From an uncultured Pelagibacteraceae bacterium (GTDB taxonomy: Bacteria > Pseudomonadota > Alphaproteobacteria > Pelagibacterales > Pelagibacteraceae): a stretch of 33,472 nucleotides of DNA. A model generated the notes under the pieces. That model made no database searches and was not told the DNA's origin. It saw only the letters and a list, made by a program, of their open reading frames with translations. A program made the translations under genes and the position numbers. The first letter of the stretch is position 1. The number at the start of each line of letters is the position of its first letter. The DNA lies in NCBI GenBank assembly GCA_902594395.1, contig CACJLZ010000006.1, positions 1 to 33,472 on the forward strand. Direction: 5' to 3'. Below are positions 23,942 to 31,456 of the stretch, piece after piece.

Positions 23942-24095
23942 CTATATTGGGATAATCACTGTTATCTACGTAAACTTTTAAATTTGATTTAAATTCTTCA
24001 AAAGTTAGATCTTTTGAAAAGTTAATCTTTTTCTCAGTTTGAACAGGGGCACAAGAAATAACTAGAAAAAAAATTAATAATGGTAATTTTTTCAT
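23934..24095 (-). CDS. Small lipoprotein between argC and hom
   Basis: A 53-aa reading frame starting MKKLPLLIFFLVISCAP. The segment VISC is a good lipobox with Cys15, predicting a mature lipoprotein of 39 residues. The mature part is polar and acidic at its end (FEEFKSNLKVYVDNSDYPNI) with no known domain. Its ATG overlaps the argC stop as ATGA, and its own end overlaps hom by 8 bp, so it lies in a coupled chain, which supports real translation. Many alphaproteobacteria carry a similar tiny lipoprotein (LptM/YifL-like in size). The function is unknown. Confidence 0.7.
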   Translation of the reverse strand: MKKLPLLIFFLVISCAPVQTEKKINFSKDLTFEEFKSNLKVYVDNSDYPNIDE

Positions 24096-25114
24096 AATAA
24101 TCCCTCATTATTTTTAAAACCAAATTTCAAATTCATATTTTGAACTGCTTGACCTGCTCCTCCTTTAATAAGATTATCAATGACCGATAAAATTATTATT
24201 TTATCTTTAAATTTAGTTTTACAGACAGAGATAAAGCAATAATTAGTATTCATAACGTCATTTGTGCTCAAAAAAGAGTTAACACTTTTTATCTTTACAA
24301 ATTTATTCTTTTTATGAAATATTTTCAAAATGTTTTGTACTTTATTTAAAGTAGTACCTGGTTTTAAATCCAAATAAATTGTACTTAATATTCCTCTAAA
24401 CATTGGAATAATATGGGGGGTAAAAGTAAAATTGATTTTTGAAGAAGCGTTTTTTTTTAATTCTTGATCAATTTCTGAATTATGTCTATGAAAACCTACA
24501 CCATATGCACTAAGAGATTCGTATAAATTTTTTTTTTTAAATTTTTTATGTACTCCTCTACCTGCTCCAGAATATCCAGATTTAGAGTCTATAATGATAT
24601 TCTTTAAGTTAATCGATCTTTTTTTAACTAATGGAATAAGTGGTAAAAGTATTGATGTAGGGTAACAACCCGGACATCCAATAATACTAAATTTTTTAAC
24701 TAATTTTCCTGTTATCTCGGGTAAAGCGTAAATGCTATTTTTTATATTACTTAACGCTTTATGTTTTTGTTTATACCATTTTAGATAATCAGAGCTTTTT
24801 TCTAGTCTAAAATCTGAAGCTAAATCAATCAAAGTATTTTTTTTTAATAAATCTTTTGAAATTAATTGAGCTTCACCATTAGGCAGTGCAGTAAATACAA
24901 TATCAACATAATTTAAGTATTTTTTATTGTATTTTGTAATTTTAGGTAACTTTTTTGACTTTAAAGAAGTATCATAAAATGAAATTTTTTTTCCAACAGA
25001 TGAATTACCACATAAATATTTTATATTAACATTTTTGTGTTTAATTAATAATTTAATTAATTGAACACCAATATATCCAGTTGATCCAACAATCAGTACA
25101 TTAAGCTTAGACAT
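24092..25114 (-). CDS. argC: N-acetyl-gamma-glutamyl-phosphate reductase
   Basis: Third step of arginine/ornithine synthesis: NADPH reduction of N-acetylglutamyl phosphate. The dinucleotide-binding GSTGYIGVQL lies at 10-19, and the active site GCPGCYPTS carries nucleophile Cys150. SGYSGAGRG (~178-186) and FTPHIIPMFRGIL (~231-243) are substrate-loop motifs. The length (340 aa) is normal. It follows rpsI by 33 bp; rplM-rpsI-argC is a conserved alphaproteobacterial order. The stop overlaps the small lipoprotein start. Confidence 0.96.
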   Translation of the reverse strand: MSKLNVLIVGSTGYIGVQLIKLLIKHKNVNIKYLCGNSSVGKKISFYDTSLKSKKLPKITKYNKKYLNYVDIVFTALPNGEAQLISKDLLKKNTLIDLASDFRLEKSSDYLKWYKQKHKALSNIKNSIYALPEITGKLVKKFSIIGCPGCYPTSILLPLIPLVKKRSINLKNIIIDSKSGYSGAGRGVHKKFKKKNLYESLSAYGVGFHRHNSEIDQELKKNASSKINFTFTPHIIPMFRGILSTIYLDLKPGTTLNKVQNILKIFHKKNKFVKIKSVNSFLSTNDVMNTNYCFISVCKTKFKDKIIILSVIDNLIKGGAGQAVQNMNLKFGFKNNEGLL

Positions 25115-25147
25115 TTTATATTATAGCAGTTAAAAGTTAAAAAAGAA

Positions 25148-25585
25148 TTATCTTTTAGAAAATTGAAAGCTTCTTCTAGCTTTTTTACGTCCAGGTTTTT
25201 TTCTTTCAACTGATCTGGAATCTCTAGTGGTTAATTTTTCAGTTTTAAGTGTAGATTTCAACTTTTCATCAAATAAAACTAAAGCTTTAGAAATGCCATG
25301 AACCATTGCTCCTGCTTGTCCTGTTGGGCCCCCACCTTTTACACTGCACTTTACATCAAATTCTGTTGCTTGATTTATAAGTTCAAAGGGTCTTACTATT
25401 TGCATTTTATGATTATCACTTGAAAAATAATCACTAAAAAGTTTACCATTTACATAAATTTTACCCGAACCTTTTTTTAACCAAACTTTAGCTATAGAAG
25501 TTTTTCTTCTTCCAGTTGCATACTTGCTATCTTTAAAGTCTAGTTTTATTTTTGGGGCTTTAGCTGATGTTTGAGTATTTTCCAT
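25148..25585 (-). CDS. rpsI: 30S ribosomal protein S9
   Basis: A ribosomal protein whose C-terminal tail reaches the P-site tRNA. YATGRRKTSIAKVWL, GSGKIYVNGK, VKGGGPTGQAGAMVHGISKAL and the terminal RRSFQFSKR are diagnostic. I start at ATG 25585 (MENTQTSAK); an earlier frame-start at 25600 is a non-ATG codon inside rplM and adds residues without homology. It begins one base after the rplM stop. The N-terminal extension of ~20 residues before KYATGRRK is usual in alphaproteobacteria. Confidence 0.96.
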   Translation of the reverse strand: MENTQTSAKAPKIKLDFKDSKYATGRRKTSIAKVWLKKGSGKIYVNGKLFSDYFSSDNHKMQIVRPFELINQATEFDVKCSVKGGGPTGQAGAMVHGISKALVLFDEKLKSTLKTEKLTTRDSRSVERKKPGRKKARRSFQFSKR

Positions 25586-25586
25586 T

Positions 25587-26045
25587 TTAATTTCGTGCAA
25601 TATTTTTAGGGTTTAATTTATCCAACTGTATAACTTGAGGATTTTGAGCTGAATGGGGATGATCATTTCCAACGTATATTTTTAACTTAGTAAGTTGTTT
25701 TTTTCCCAATACTCCTCCAGGGAGCATTCTTTTAACCGCAAGCTTTAAAGCTTCACCAGGTTTTTTTTTGGACAGTTTTTCTGGTGTAGTTTCTTTTATT
25801 CCACCTGGATGACCTGTGTGCCGATAATATTTTTTATTTTGAAATTTATTTCCAGTAAATTTGATTTGTTCGATATTTTTAACAACTACAAAATCTCCGT
25901 CATCCATATGTGGTGTAAAAGTTGTTTTATTTTTCCCTCTAATAATTTTTGATATAACAGTGGCTAGTCTGCCTACTACAGCATTTTTAGCATCTATTTC
26001 ATACCAATTAGACGATAATTGATCTTTTTTAAGGAATTTTGTCAT
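25587..26045 (-). CDS. rplM: 50S ribosomal protein L13
   Basis: An early-assembling 23S-binding protein. WYEIDAKNAVVGRLATVISKIIRGK, HMDDGDFVVVKNIEQIKFTG, KYYRHTGHPGG, AVKRMLPGGVLGKKQLTKLKIY and GNDHPHSAQNP follow in the family order. The length (152 aa) is normal. It leads the rplM-rpsI-argC group; its promoter must lie in the 26046-26127 gap shared with the divergent metY-like gene. Confidence 0.97.
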   Translation of the reverse strand: MTKFLKKDQLSSNWYEIDAKNAVVGRLATVISKIIRGKNKTTFTPHMDDGDFVVVKNIEQIKFTGNKFQNKKYYRHTGHPGGIKETTPEKLSKKKPGEALKLAVKRMLPGGVLGKKQLTKLKIYVGNDHPHSAQNPQVIQLDKLNPKNIARN

Positions 26046-26096
26046 TGTGCCAGGATTAATACTATTAATAAGATCAAAGTCAAATTGATATTTATA

Positions 26097-26124
26097 TTGT
26101 TTTAAGCCTTTTTTTTGTTATATT
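26097..26124 (+). promoter_or_regulatory. Probable promoter of the riboswitch-metY transcript
   Basis: TTGTTT (26097-26102), 16-bp spacer, then TATATT (26119-26124). The start would be near 26130, at the first base of the SAM-II P1 helix, which fits an aptamer placed at the 5' end. Confidence 0.4.
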
Positions 26125-26127
26125 GAT

Positions 26128-26170
26128 ATAGCCGATTTGTTCCTATTGCGGGCTTACAGCTAAAAAGGAA
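26128..26170 (+). promoter_or_regulatory. SAM-II riboswitch
   Basis: The H-type pseudoknot fold is visible: P1 AGCC (26130-26133) with GGCT (26151-26154), and P2 TTCCT (26140-26144) with AGGAA (26166-26170). Conserved GATTT, CTATTGC and AGCTAAAAAGG elements match the SAM-II consensus. It binds S-adenosylmethionine and lies before a methionine-pathway gene. A second SAM aptamer follows within 20 nt. Confidence 0.85.
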
Positions 26171-26186
26171 ATCTTTTACAAACTCG

Positions 26187-26243
26187 GTAGGCATTTGAAC
26201 TATATTGTGCGCCTTGCATAAAGCTAAAGCACTAAAAAAGGAG
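26187..26243 (+). promoter_or_regulatory. SAM-V riboswitch with Shine-Dalgarno platform
   Basis: P1 AGGC (26189-26192) pairs with GCCT (26211-26214), and the pseudoknot GTGC (26207-26210) pairs with GCAC (26229-26232). GGCATTTGAAC, GCGCCTTGC and AAAGCTAAAGC match SAM-V. The knot ends 5-6 bases before the SD AAGGAG (26238-26243), which is 4 nt from the ATG, so SAM binding could block ribosome entry. Confidence 0.85.
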
Positions 26244-26247
26244 TAAT

Positions 26248-27576
26248 ATGAGTAAAAAAAGAAATAATCCTGAAACCATTGCCATACATGGTGGTGATTA
26301 TAGAAGTGATCCAGCAACTAATGCTGTTGCTGTTCCAATATATAGAACAACATCATATCAATTTCAAAACACTGAGCATGCTGCAAATTTATTCGCATTA
26401 AAGGAATTTGGTAATATCTACACTAGGATCATGAATCCTACTAATGATGTTTTAGAAAAAAGAGTAGCAGCATTAGAAGGTGGATTATCTTGTGTAACAG
26501 TTTCATCTGGACAAACAGCATCAAGTTTTGCAGTTCTAAATGTTGCTCAATCAGGTGATAATATTGTAAGTTCTACAGATCTTTACGGTGGAACAGTTTC
26601 ATTATTTACACATACGTTGAGTAAACTTGGAATTGAAATAAGATATGCCGATCCAAGTGATCCTAAAAACTTTGAAAAGGCAATAGATGATAAGACCAGG
26701 GCTTTTTATGGTGAAACATTACCTAATCCATATTTAAGAGTATTCCCTATCAAGGAAGTTTCTGATATTGGAAGAAAGTATAATATTCCACTGATAATGG
26801 ATAATACTGCTGCCCCAGTAATATGTAAACCAATAGAACATGGAGCAGCTGTTGTAATACATTCATTAACAAAATATATTGGTGGACACGGAACTGCTGT
26901 TGCAGGAAGTATAGTTGATAGTGGTAACTTTGACTGGACCGCAGATCCTAAGAGACAACCTTTATTTAATGAGCCTGATGCAAGTTATGGAGGTGTAGTT
27001 TGGGGAAAAGCTGTACCAGAATTAACAGGAGCTAATGTACCTTTTGCAGTCAGAGCAAGAGTTTGTTTACTCAGAGATTTAGGTTCAGCGTTAGCACCAG
27101 ATAATGCTTTTGCAATAATTCAAGGTCTTGAAACAGTAGTTTTAAGAATGAAGCAACATTGTGAAAATGCTGAAAAAGTAGTTAATTTCTTAAAGAAACA
27201 CAAGGAGGTTACCAAAGTTATATATTCAACAGAACATGAAAAGAAAATTGCTGATCGAGCTAAACAATATCTAAAAGGTGGAAATGGACCAATGATTGGT
27301 ATTGAACTCAAAGGTGGCATTGAGGCTGGGAAAAAATTTATTGAGTCTTTAAAAATGTTCTATCATGTAGCTAATATTGGTGATGCAAGAAGTTTAGCTA
27401 TACATCCTGCTAGCACTACTCATAGTCAATTAAATGAAAAAGAGTTGGCAGCATCAGGTGTTACCCAAAGTTATGTTAGACTTTGTATAGGTATCGAACA
27501 CATTGATGATATTATTGATGATTTAGATCAAGCTTTAAACAAATCCTCAAAAGGAAATTTAAAAGCTGTTAGTTAA
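26248..27576 (+). CDS. metY: O-acetylhomoserine sulfhydrylase (aminocarboxypropyltransferase)
   Basis: A PLP enzyme that makes homocysteine from O-acetylhomoserine and sulfide, or methionine from a methylated thiol. NIYTRIMNPTNDVLEKRVAALEGG, SSGQTASSFA, ETLPNPYLRVFPI and DNTAAPVICKPIEHGA are conserved. The PLP Lys is Lys209 in HSLTKYIGGHG. The long form with a ~60-residue insert after the PLP site and a total of 442 aa fits MetY rather than MetB/MetC. Expression is placed under SAM control by the tandem riboswitch. Its stop overlaps the convergent ctaA stop by 8 bp. Confidence 0.93.
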   Translation: MSKKRNNPETIAIHGGDYRSDPATNAVAVPIYRTTSYQFQNTEHAANLFALKEFGNIYTRIMNPTNDVLEKRVAALEGGLSCVTVSSGQTASSFAVLNVAQSGDNIVSSTDLYGGTVSLFTHTLSKLGIEIRYADPSDPKNFEKAIDDKTRAFYGETLPNPYLRVFPIKEVSDIGRKYNIPLIMDNTAAPVICKPIEHGAAVVIHSLTKYIGGHGTAVAGSIVDSGNFDWTADPKRQPLFNEPDASYGGVVWGKAVPELTGANVPFAVRARVCLLRDLGSALAPDNAFAIIQGLETVVLRMKQHCENAEKVVNFLKKHKEVTKVIYSTEHEKKIADRAKQYLKGGNGPMIGIELKGGIEAGKKFIESLKMFYHVANIGDARSLAIHPASTTHSQLNEKELAASGVTQSYVRLCIGIEHIDDIIDDLDQALNKSSKGNLKAVS

Positions 27577-28585
27577 ATTTTGTATTTAAATAAAAAAAAT
27601 AAATACTTGAACTAACTAAAAAAATCGAACTTATTTGGTGCATGGATGCAATATAAATCTGTGCACCATATAATACAGTAAAAATACCTAATATAATTTG
27701 AAGAACTATGAATATTCCTAAATAGTTAACAGATTTATATAAATCATGCATCTTGTTTCTATAAACCTTATATAAGATCAAGACATAAAAAATTCCAATC
27801 AAATAAGCTAAATTACGATGTATGAATTGTACTAAGGATGGATCACTTAAAGCATTAACTTCAAAAAGATTATTTAAATTATTATCATCAGGGAAATATG
27901 AGTTATCCATCAAAGGCCAAGAATTATAGATTTTTCCAGCATCCATACCCGAAACAAAGGCACCAATTGAAATTTGTAAAAAAATTAAGATTAAAAACAA
28001 TAAAGGAATAGATGTATTAAGTTTGTTTGTAATGTTTCTTGAAATCTTAATCTTAAGATAATTCCAATAAATCAAAGATAAAATCAAAAAAGCGATAAGT
28101 AAATGTGCAGATAATCTAAAATGACTTACGTCTACCCTATCAATTAATCCACTACTAACCATATACCAACCGATAAAACCTTGAAAACATATCAGAAAAA
28201 AAATGAAATAAAGATTTAATAATCTAGTAAACTTTATCTTAAAAGAAAAATAAATTAGCGGTATTAAATATACAATACCGATTAATCTACCAAGAAATCT
28301 ATGGGCCCACTCCCACCAAAAAATAACTTTAAATTCATTTAGAGTCATATTGTAATTTTGTAATTTAAATTCAGGAATTTGTTTATAAAGATTAAAATAA
28401 ACAATCCAATCATTGTGGTTTAGAGGTGGAAATAAACCAGAAAATAATTCCCATTCAGTTATGGAGAGACCTGAGTCTGTAAGTCTTGTTAAACCACCAA
28501 CAATTATCATAACAGAAATAATCCAAAACATCGTTATTAACCAAATCGATAATTGATTACTGATTTTAGGATTTGTTGTATACAT
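27569..28585 (-). CDS. ctaA: Heme A synthase (COX15/CtaA)
   Basis: Converts heme O to heme A for aa3-type cytochrome oxidase. Eight helices in 338 aa. VGGLTRLTDSGLSITEW is the family N-terminal signature. The four heme-ligand His are in EWAHRFLGRLIG, RLSAHLLIAF, QFIHRNLAYLIG and ASMHQISSIF. GAFVSGMDAGKIYNSWPLM lies between. I start at ATG 28585 (MYTTNPKIS); the frame stays open 89 codons further upstream, but that part is antisense to the chorismate mutase gene. Confidence 0.94.
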   Translation of the reverse strand: MYTTNPKISNQLSIWLITMFWIISVMIIVGGLTRLTDSGLSITEWELFSGLFPPLNHNDWIVYFNLYKQIPEFKLQNYNMTLNEFKVIFWWEWAHRFLGRLIGIVYLIPLIYFSFKIKFTRLLNLYFIFFLICFQGFIGWYMVSSGLIDRVDVSHFRLSAHLLIAFLILSLIYWNYLKIKISRNITNKLNTSIPLLFLILIFLQISIGAFVSGMDAGKIYNSWPLMDNSYFPDDNNLNNLFEVNALSDPSLVQFIHRNLAYLIGIFYVLILYKVYRNKMHDLYKSVNYLGIFIVLQIILGIFTVLYGAQIYIASMHQISSIFLVSSSIYFFYLNTKFN

Positions 28586-28610
28586 GTGAGGATAAATATA
28601 ATAATTTTTA

Positions 28611-28616
28611 TATAAT
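28611..28616 (+). promoter_or_regulatory. Possible -10 element for the chorismate mutase gene
   Basis: A perfect TATAAT lies 12 bp before the ATG in the 43-bp divergent gap with ctaA; no good -35 was found. The leader would be only a few bases. Confidence 0.3.
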
Positions 28617-28628
28617 CCAAATATATAA

Positions 28629-28919
28629 ATGTCGCCTTTAAAAAGAAAAAAACTTGGTAAAATAAGATCAGAACTAGACAAATTAGATAATTCACTAATC
28701 AAACTTATTAAAAAAAGAACTAATCTTGTAAATGAAGTCTTAAAACTTAAGGATAAAAAAAAAGAAATTATAGATAATAAAAGAATTAATATAATCTTAA
28801 GAAATATTAGAAAAAAATCTATTGCAAATAAAATAGACCCTAAAATTACCAATCGGATATGGAAAAATATGATCTGGTCTTACATTGACTACGAAAAAAG
28901 GAATTTTAAAAAAAGATAA
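28629..28919 (+). CDS. Chorismate mutase, AroQ class II
   Basis: Rearranges chorismate to prephenate for phenylalanine and tyrosine. A 96-aa all-helical stand-alone domain. IRSELDKLDNSLIKLIKKRTNLVNEVLKLK (residues ~13-42) matches the long first helix with the substrate-binding Arg and Lys, and NKRINIILRNIRKKS and ITNRIWKNMIWSYIDYEKR the other helices. It stands alone, divergent from ctaA and convergent with rpmG with no gap. Confidence 0.9.
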   Translation: MSPLKRKKLGKIRSELDKLDNSLIKLIKKRTNLVNEVLKLKDKKKEIIDNKRINIILRNIRKKSIANKIDPKITNRIWKNMIWSYIDYEKRNFKKR

Positions 28920-29111
28920 TTATTTACTGTGAGGTGGAAGTTTTTTTTCAACAAAAACTTCATGTTTTCTTGTACTCGGATTGTATTTGCGTGCTGAAAG
29001 TTTAACTTTTGCTTTCTCACCACCTGCTGGTTTTTTTACATAATAAAAAAATGAACTATCTGGTTTACTTTCAGGAACCAATCTAACTTTTACATGTGTT
29101 TTTTTTGCCAT
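28920..29111 (-). CDS. rpmG: 50S ribosomal protein L33
   Basis: A 63-aa basic protein. VKVRLVPES, SFFYYVKKPAG and LSARKYNPSTRKHEVFVEKKL are the L33 pattern. The zinc-binding Cys pairs are absent, so this is the metal-free form. It is several residues longer than common 50-55 aa alphaproteobacterial L33, with a short insert at GGEKAKV. The ATG shares one base with the merR stop (TAATG), so it is likely coupled. Confidence 0.92.
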   Translation of the reverse strand: MAKKTHVKVRLVPESKPDSSFFYYVKKPAGGEKAKVKLSARKYNPSTRKHEVFVEKKLPPHSK

Positions 29112-29494
29112 TACTTATAATTTTTTAAATTCTTAACAATTTTAGAAATTTTTAAAACTTTATTCTTAAAATTATCCGTCCTTATAGAATCATTTGAAAT
29201 TTCGTCAAGATTTAAAGTGTTATTATCATTTGAATTATCTAAGATCTTTTTAACTCCATTTATAGTCATGCCTTGGTCCTTAAGAAGAAATTTTATTTTT
29301 TTAAGGATATCGATAGTTTTTTGATCATAATATCGTCTATTAGAGTTTAATAATTTAGGTTTAATTTGTTTAAACTGAGTTTCCCAAAATCGAATAGTAT
29401 GAGTTGAAAAAACTCCAGCTTTTTTAGATTTTAATTTTAAAATCTCAGCTACTTCCCCTATTGTTTTGTAAGCATTTTCAGATTTATCAGTCAT
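29111..29494 (-). CDS. MerR family transcriptional regulator
   Basis: A 127-aa regulator. The winged helix-turn-helix is clear: YKTIGEVAEILKLKS, STHTIRFWETQFKQIKPKLL, NRRYYDQKTIDILKKIKFLL and GMTINGVKKIL. The C-terminal ~40 residues are variable and Asn-rich with no ligand-binding domain. Members directly after ihfA are conserved in alphaproteobacteria; their targets are unknown. It overlaps ihfA by 8 bp. Confidence 0.88.
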   Translation of the reverse strand: MTDKSENAYKTIGEVAEILKLKSKKAGVFSTHTIRFWETQFKQIKPKLLNSNRRYYDQKTIDILKKIKFLLKDQGMTINGVKKILDNSNDNNTLNLDEISNDSIRTDNFKNKVLKISKIVKNLKNYK

Positions 29495-29786
29495 TCTTAT
29501 TATTAATAAATTCCTTTAATTCTTTTGAAGGTTTAAATAAGACCACTTCTCTACTGGAAATAATTTTGAGCTCTTTAGTTTTAGGATTTCTGCCAACTCT
29601 GGAATTCTTTTTTCTTATCGAAAAAGTTCCAAATCCTGATAATTTAATTTTTTTTTCCTTTTTTAAGTTTAGAATTATTAATGAAAGAAAATCATTAATA
29701 AGATTTTCGGATATTAGTTTTGAGAAACCTAACTGCATATAAATTTGATTGATTAAATCTTTTTTAGTTAAATTTATTCTCATCAT
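29487..29786 (-). CDS. ihfA: Integration host factor subunit alpha
   Basis: A DNA-bending HU/IHF-fold protein of 99 aa. The N-terminal helices (LTKKDLINQIYMQLGFSK) and the minor-groove arm region (LSGFGTFSIRKKNSRVGRNP then SREVVLFKPSKELK) are complete, including the intercalating RNP proline. IHF would also assist tyrosine-recombinase reactions. It starts exactly where plsX ends; fabH, usually between them, is absent. Confidence 0.9.
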   Translation of the reverse strand: MMRINLTKKDLINQIYMQLGFSKLISENLINDFLSLIILNLKKEKKIKLSGFGTFSIRKKNSRVGRNPKTKELKIISSREVVLFKPSKELKEFINNKND

Positions 29787-30788
29787 CTAAATATTATATT
29801 TTATTTTTTCTATCAAATTTCCTTTAACTATCTTGTTGCAAACATCTAGAGAATTTGAAAAACCTATAAAATCTGTGCCACCATGACTTTTAACAACAGG
29901 TGAGTCCAAACCTAAAAAAATTGCACCATTGTATAATCTTGGATCTAATCTTTTTTTAAATTTTTTCAAATTATAAAAATTTAATATTGAAGAAATTTTT
30001 CCTATGACTGAACCAGTCATTGCTTTTTTCAACTCTTTAACAATAAAATTTGCAGTTCCTTCAGCAGTTTTCAAAGCTATATTTCCAGTAAATCCATCTG
30101 AAATTATTACATTTATTTTACCATCCATTATTTGGTTACCTTCGATATATCCAGCAAAATTATAATTTTCTGATTTTTTGTCACTTAGTATTTTAAAAGT
30201 TTCTTTAATGGTCTCATTTCCTTTAAGTTCTTCCGATCCAATATTAAGTAAACCTATATTTGGTTTTTTATCTGGATATAAAGATGTATAAAGAGATGCA
30301 CCCATAATTGAAAAATCGAATAAATTTTTTGAACTACATTCAATATTAGCCCCTAAATCTAATACCACACTCATTCCATCTTTATTGGGCCATAATGCTG
30401 ATAATGCAGGCTTATCAATATCTTGAATCATTTTTAAATTTAATTTTGCAATTACTAACAAGGCTCCAGTATTACCTGCAGAAATAACTATATCTGCCTC
30501 TTTTTTTTTTACACTTTCTATTGATAGCCACATACTTGTATTCTTACCCTTTTTTGCTGCCTCTAGTGGACTATCTGTACTCAAAACAGAATTTTCTGTA
30601 TGAATTATCTCGTAATATTGACTTTCAATTTCATTATTAAGTAATGAAATAATCTTATTCTTATTACCAAAAATTTTAAAAAAATTTTCTTTATTATTTT
30701 TGTGATTATGAATTATGCCATCGATAATTTTTTTAGGAGAAGCATCTCCACCCATTGCATCTACTGCAATTTTAATCAAATCAGCCAT
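29787..30788 (-). CDS. plsX: Phosphate acyltransferase PlsX
   Basis: Makes acyl-phosphate from acyl-ACP for phospholipid synthesis. IAVDAMGGDASPKKIIDG is the N-terminal signature; ADIVISAGNTGALLVIAK, SVVLDLGANIEC, IGLLNIGSEELKGNETIKE and GKINVIISDGFTGNIALKTAEG follow, and HGGTDFIGFSNS is near the end. The length (333 aa) is normal. It lies between rpmF (18 bp upstream) and ihfA. Confidence 0.96.
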   Translation of the reverse strand: MADLIKIAVDAMGGDASPKKIIDGIIHNHKNNKENFFKIFGNKNKIISLLNNEIESQYYEIIHTENSVLSTDSPLEAAKKGKNTSMWLSIESVKKKEADIVISAGNTGALLVIAKLNLKMIQDIDKPALSALWPNKDGMSVVLDLGANIECSSKNLFDFSIMGASLYTSLYPDKKPNIGLLNIGSEELKGNETIKETFKILSDKKSENYNFAGYIEGNQIMDGKINVIISDGFTGNIALKTAEGTANFIVKELKKAMTGSVIGKISSILNFYNLKKFKKRLDPRLYNGAIFLGLDSPVVKSHGGTDFIGFSNSLDVCNKIVKGNLIEKIKYNI

Positions 30789-30806
30789 AACTTAATATTA
30801 AATTAT

Positions 30807-30989
30807 TTAATCTTTGGGGTCTATAACTTGACGGCCTTTATACATACCAGTTTTTAAATCTAAATGGTGTGATAATCTGTATTCACCTGATTTTTTATCT
30901 TCAACAACATTTTTAGCTAAAAATTTCATATTTTTAGCTCTTCTCATTCCAGTCCTTGAAGGAGTTTGTTTACGTTTTGGAACTGCCAT
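30807..30989 (-). CDS. rpmF: 50S ribosomal protein L32
   Basis: A 60-aa protein beginning [19 protein letters not shown], the L32 hallmark, followed by [20 protein letters not shown]. It has no Cys, so this is the zinc-free form. rpmF-plsX is a classic pair. DUF177 (YceD), common upstream of rpmF or plsX, is missing, and a cytochrome bc1 chaperone gene takes its place 2 bp upstream. Confidence 0.95.
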   Translation of the reverse strand: MAVPKRKQTPSRTGMRRAKNMKFLAKNVVEDKKSGEYRLSHHLDLKTGMYKGRQVIDPKD

Positions 30990-30991
30990 AA

Positions 30992-31453
30992 TTACGGGTT
31001 AATTACACTTTTTAAATAAGAATTCAAAGTATTTTTTGATAAATTTGAATAATAAATATTAAAATAATCGACTAAATCCTCAATATTCTTAAAATTTTCC
31101 AAAAATTTAGACACTATTTCTCTCTTTTTAGTTTCTTCCAAATTATCCCAAAAATGAATATCAGAAACAATTGCATGAAATACGTTGATATAATCTTTCA
31201 TTTTTTTATTAATAGATTGATCTCCATATCCAATTTCTCTTATACTTAATTCTAATTGTCTGAAATTAAAATCATAAATTTCTTGTAATTTTTTTTCATT
31301 TTCTTCAGATTTAAATACCTTTAAAAAAAAAGCAAAATGAAATAAGAAAAGTAACAATCTGTCATTAAAACTATCTTGTTTATCAAGGCTTTTATATAGT
31401 GTTTTATTTGTAGTTAATTTAATTAATTTGTTATAAAAATGTATGTAATTCAT
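30992..31453 (-). CDS. Ubiquinol-cytochrome c chaperone family protein (CBP3-like)
   Basis: A 153-aa protein matching the CBP3/UQCC1-like family that helps cytochrome b enter complex [23 protein letters not shown] (~31-50), [35 protein letters not shown] (~65-100) is the signature, and the C-terminal helix is less conserved. It is divergent from bamE with the two ATGs about 5 bp apart, as in other alphaproteobacteria. The family link is moderately strong by motif. Confidence 0.8.
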   Translation of the reverse strand: MNYIHFYNKLIKLTTNKTLYKSLDKQDSFNDRLLLFLFHFAFFLKVFKSEENEKKLQEIYDFNFRQLELSIREIGYGDQSINKKMKDYINVFHAIVSDIHFWDNLEETKKREIVSKFLENFKNIEDLVDYFNIYYSNLSKNTLNSYLKSVINP

Positions 31454-31456
31454 TTA

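Noticed and set aside
26102..26317. Minus-strand 71-aa frame across the riboswitch and metY start
   Set aside because: Shadow of the riboswitch and the metY 5' end; no domain, and both riboswitches and the gene on the other strand are well supported.
28586..28852. 89-residue hydrophobic N-terminal extension of heme A synthase
   Set aside because: It is antisense translation of the chorismate mutase gene; the COX15 domain begins right after the ATG at 28585.
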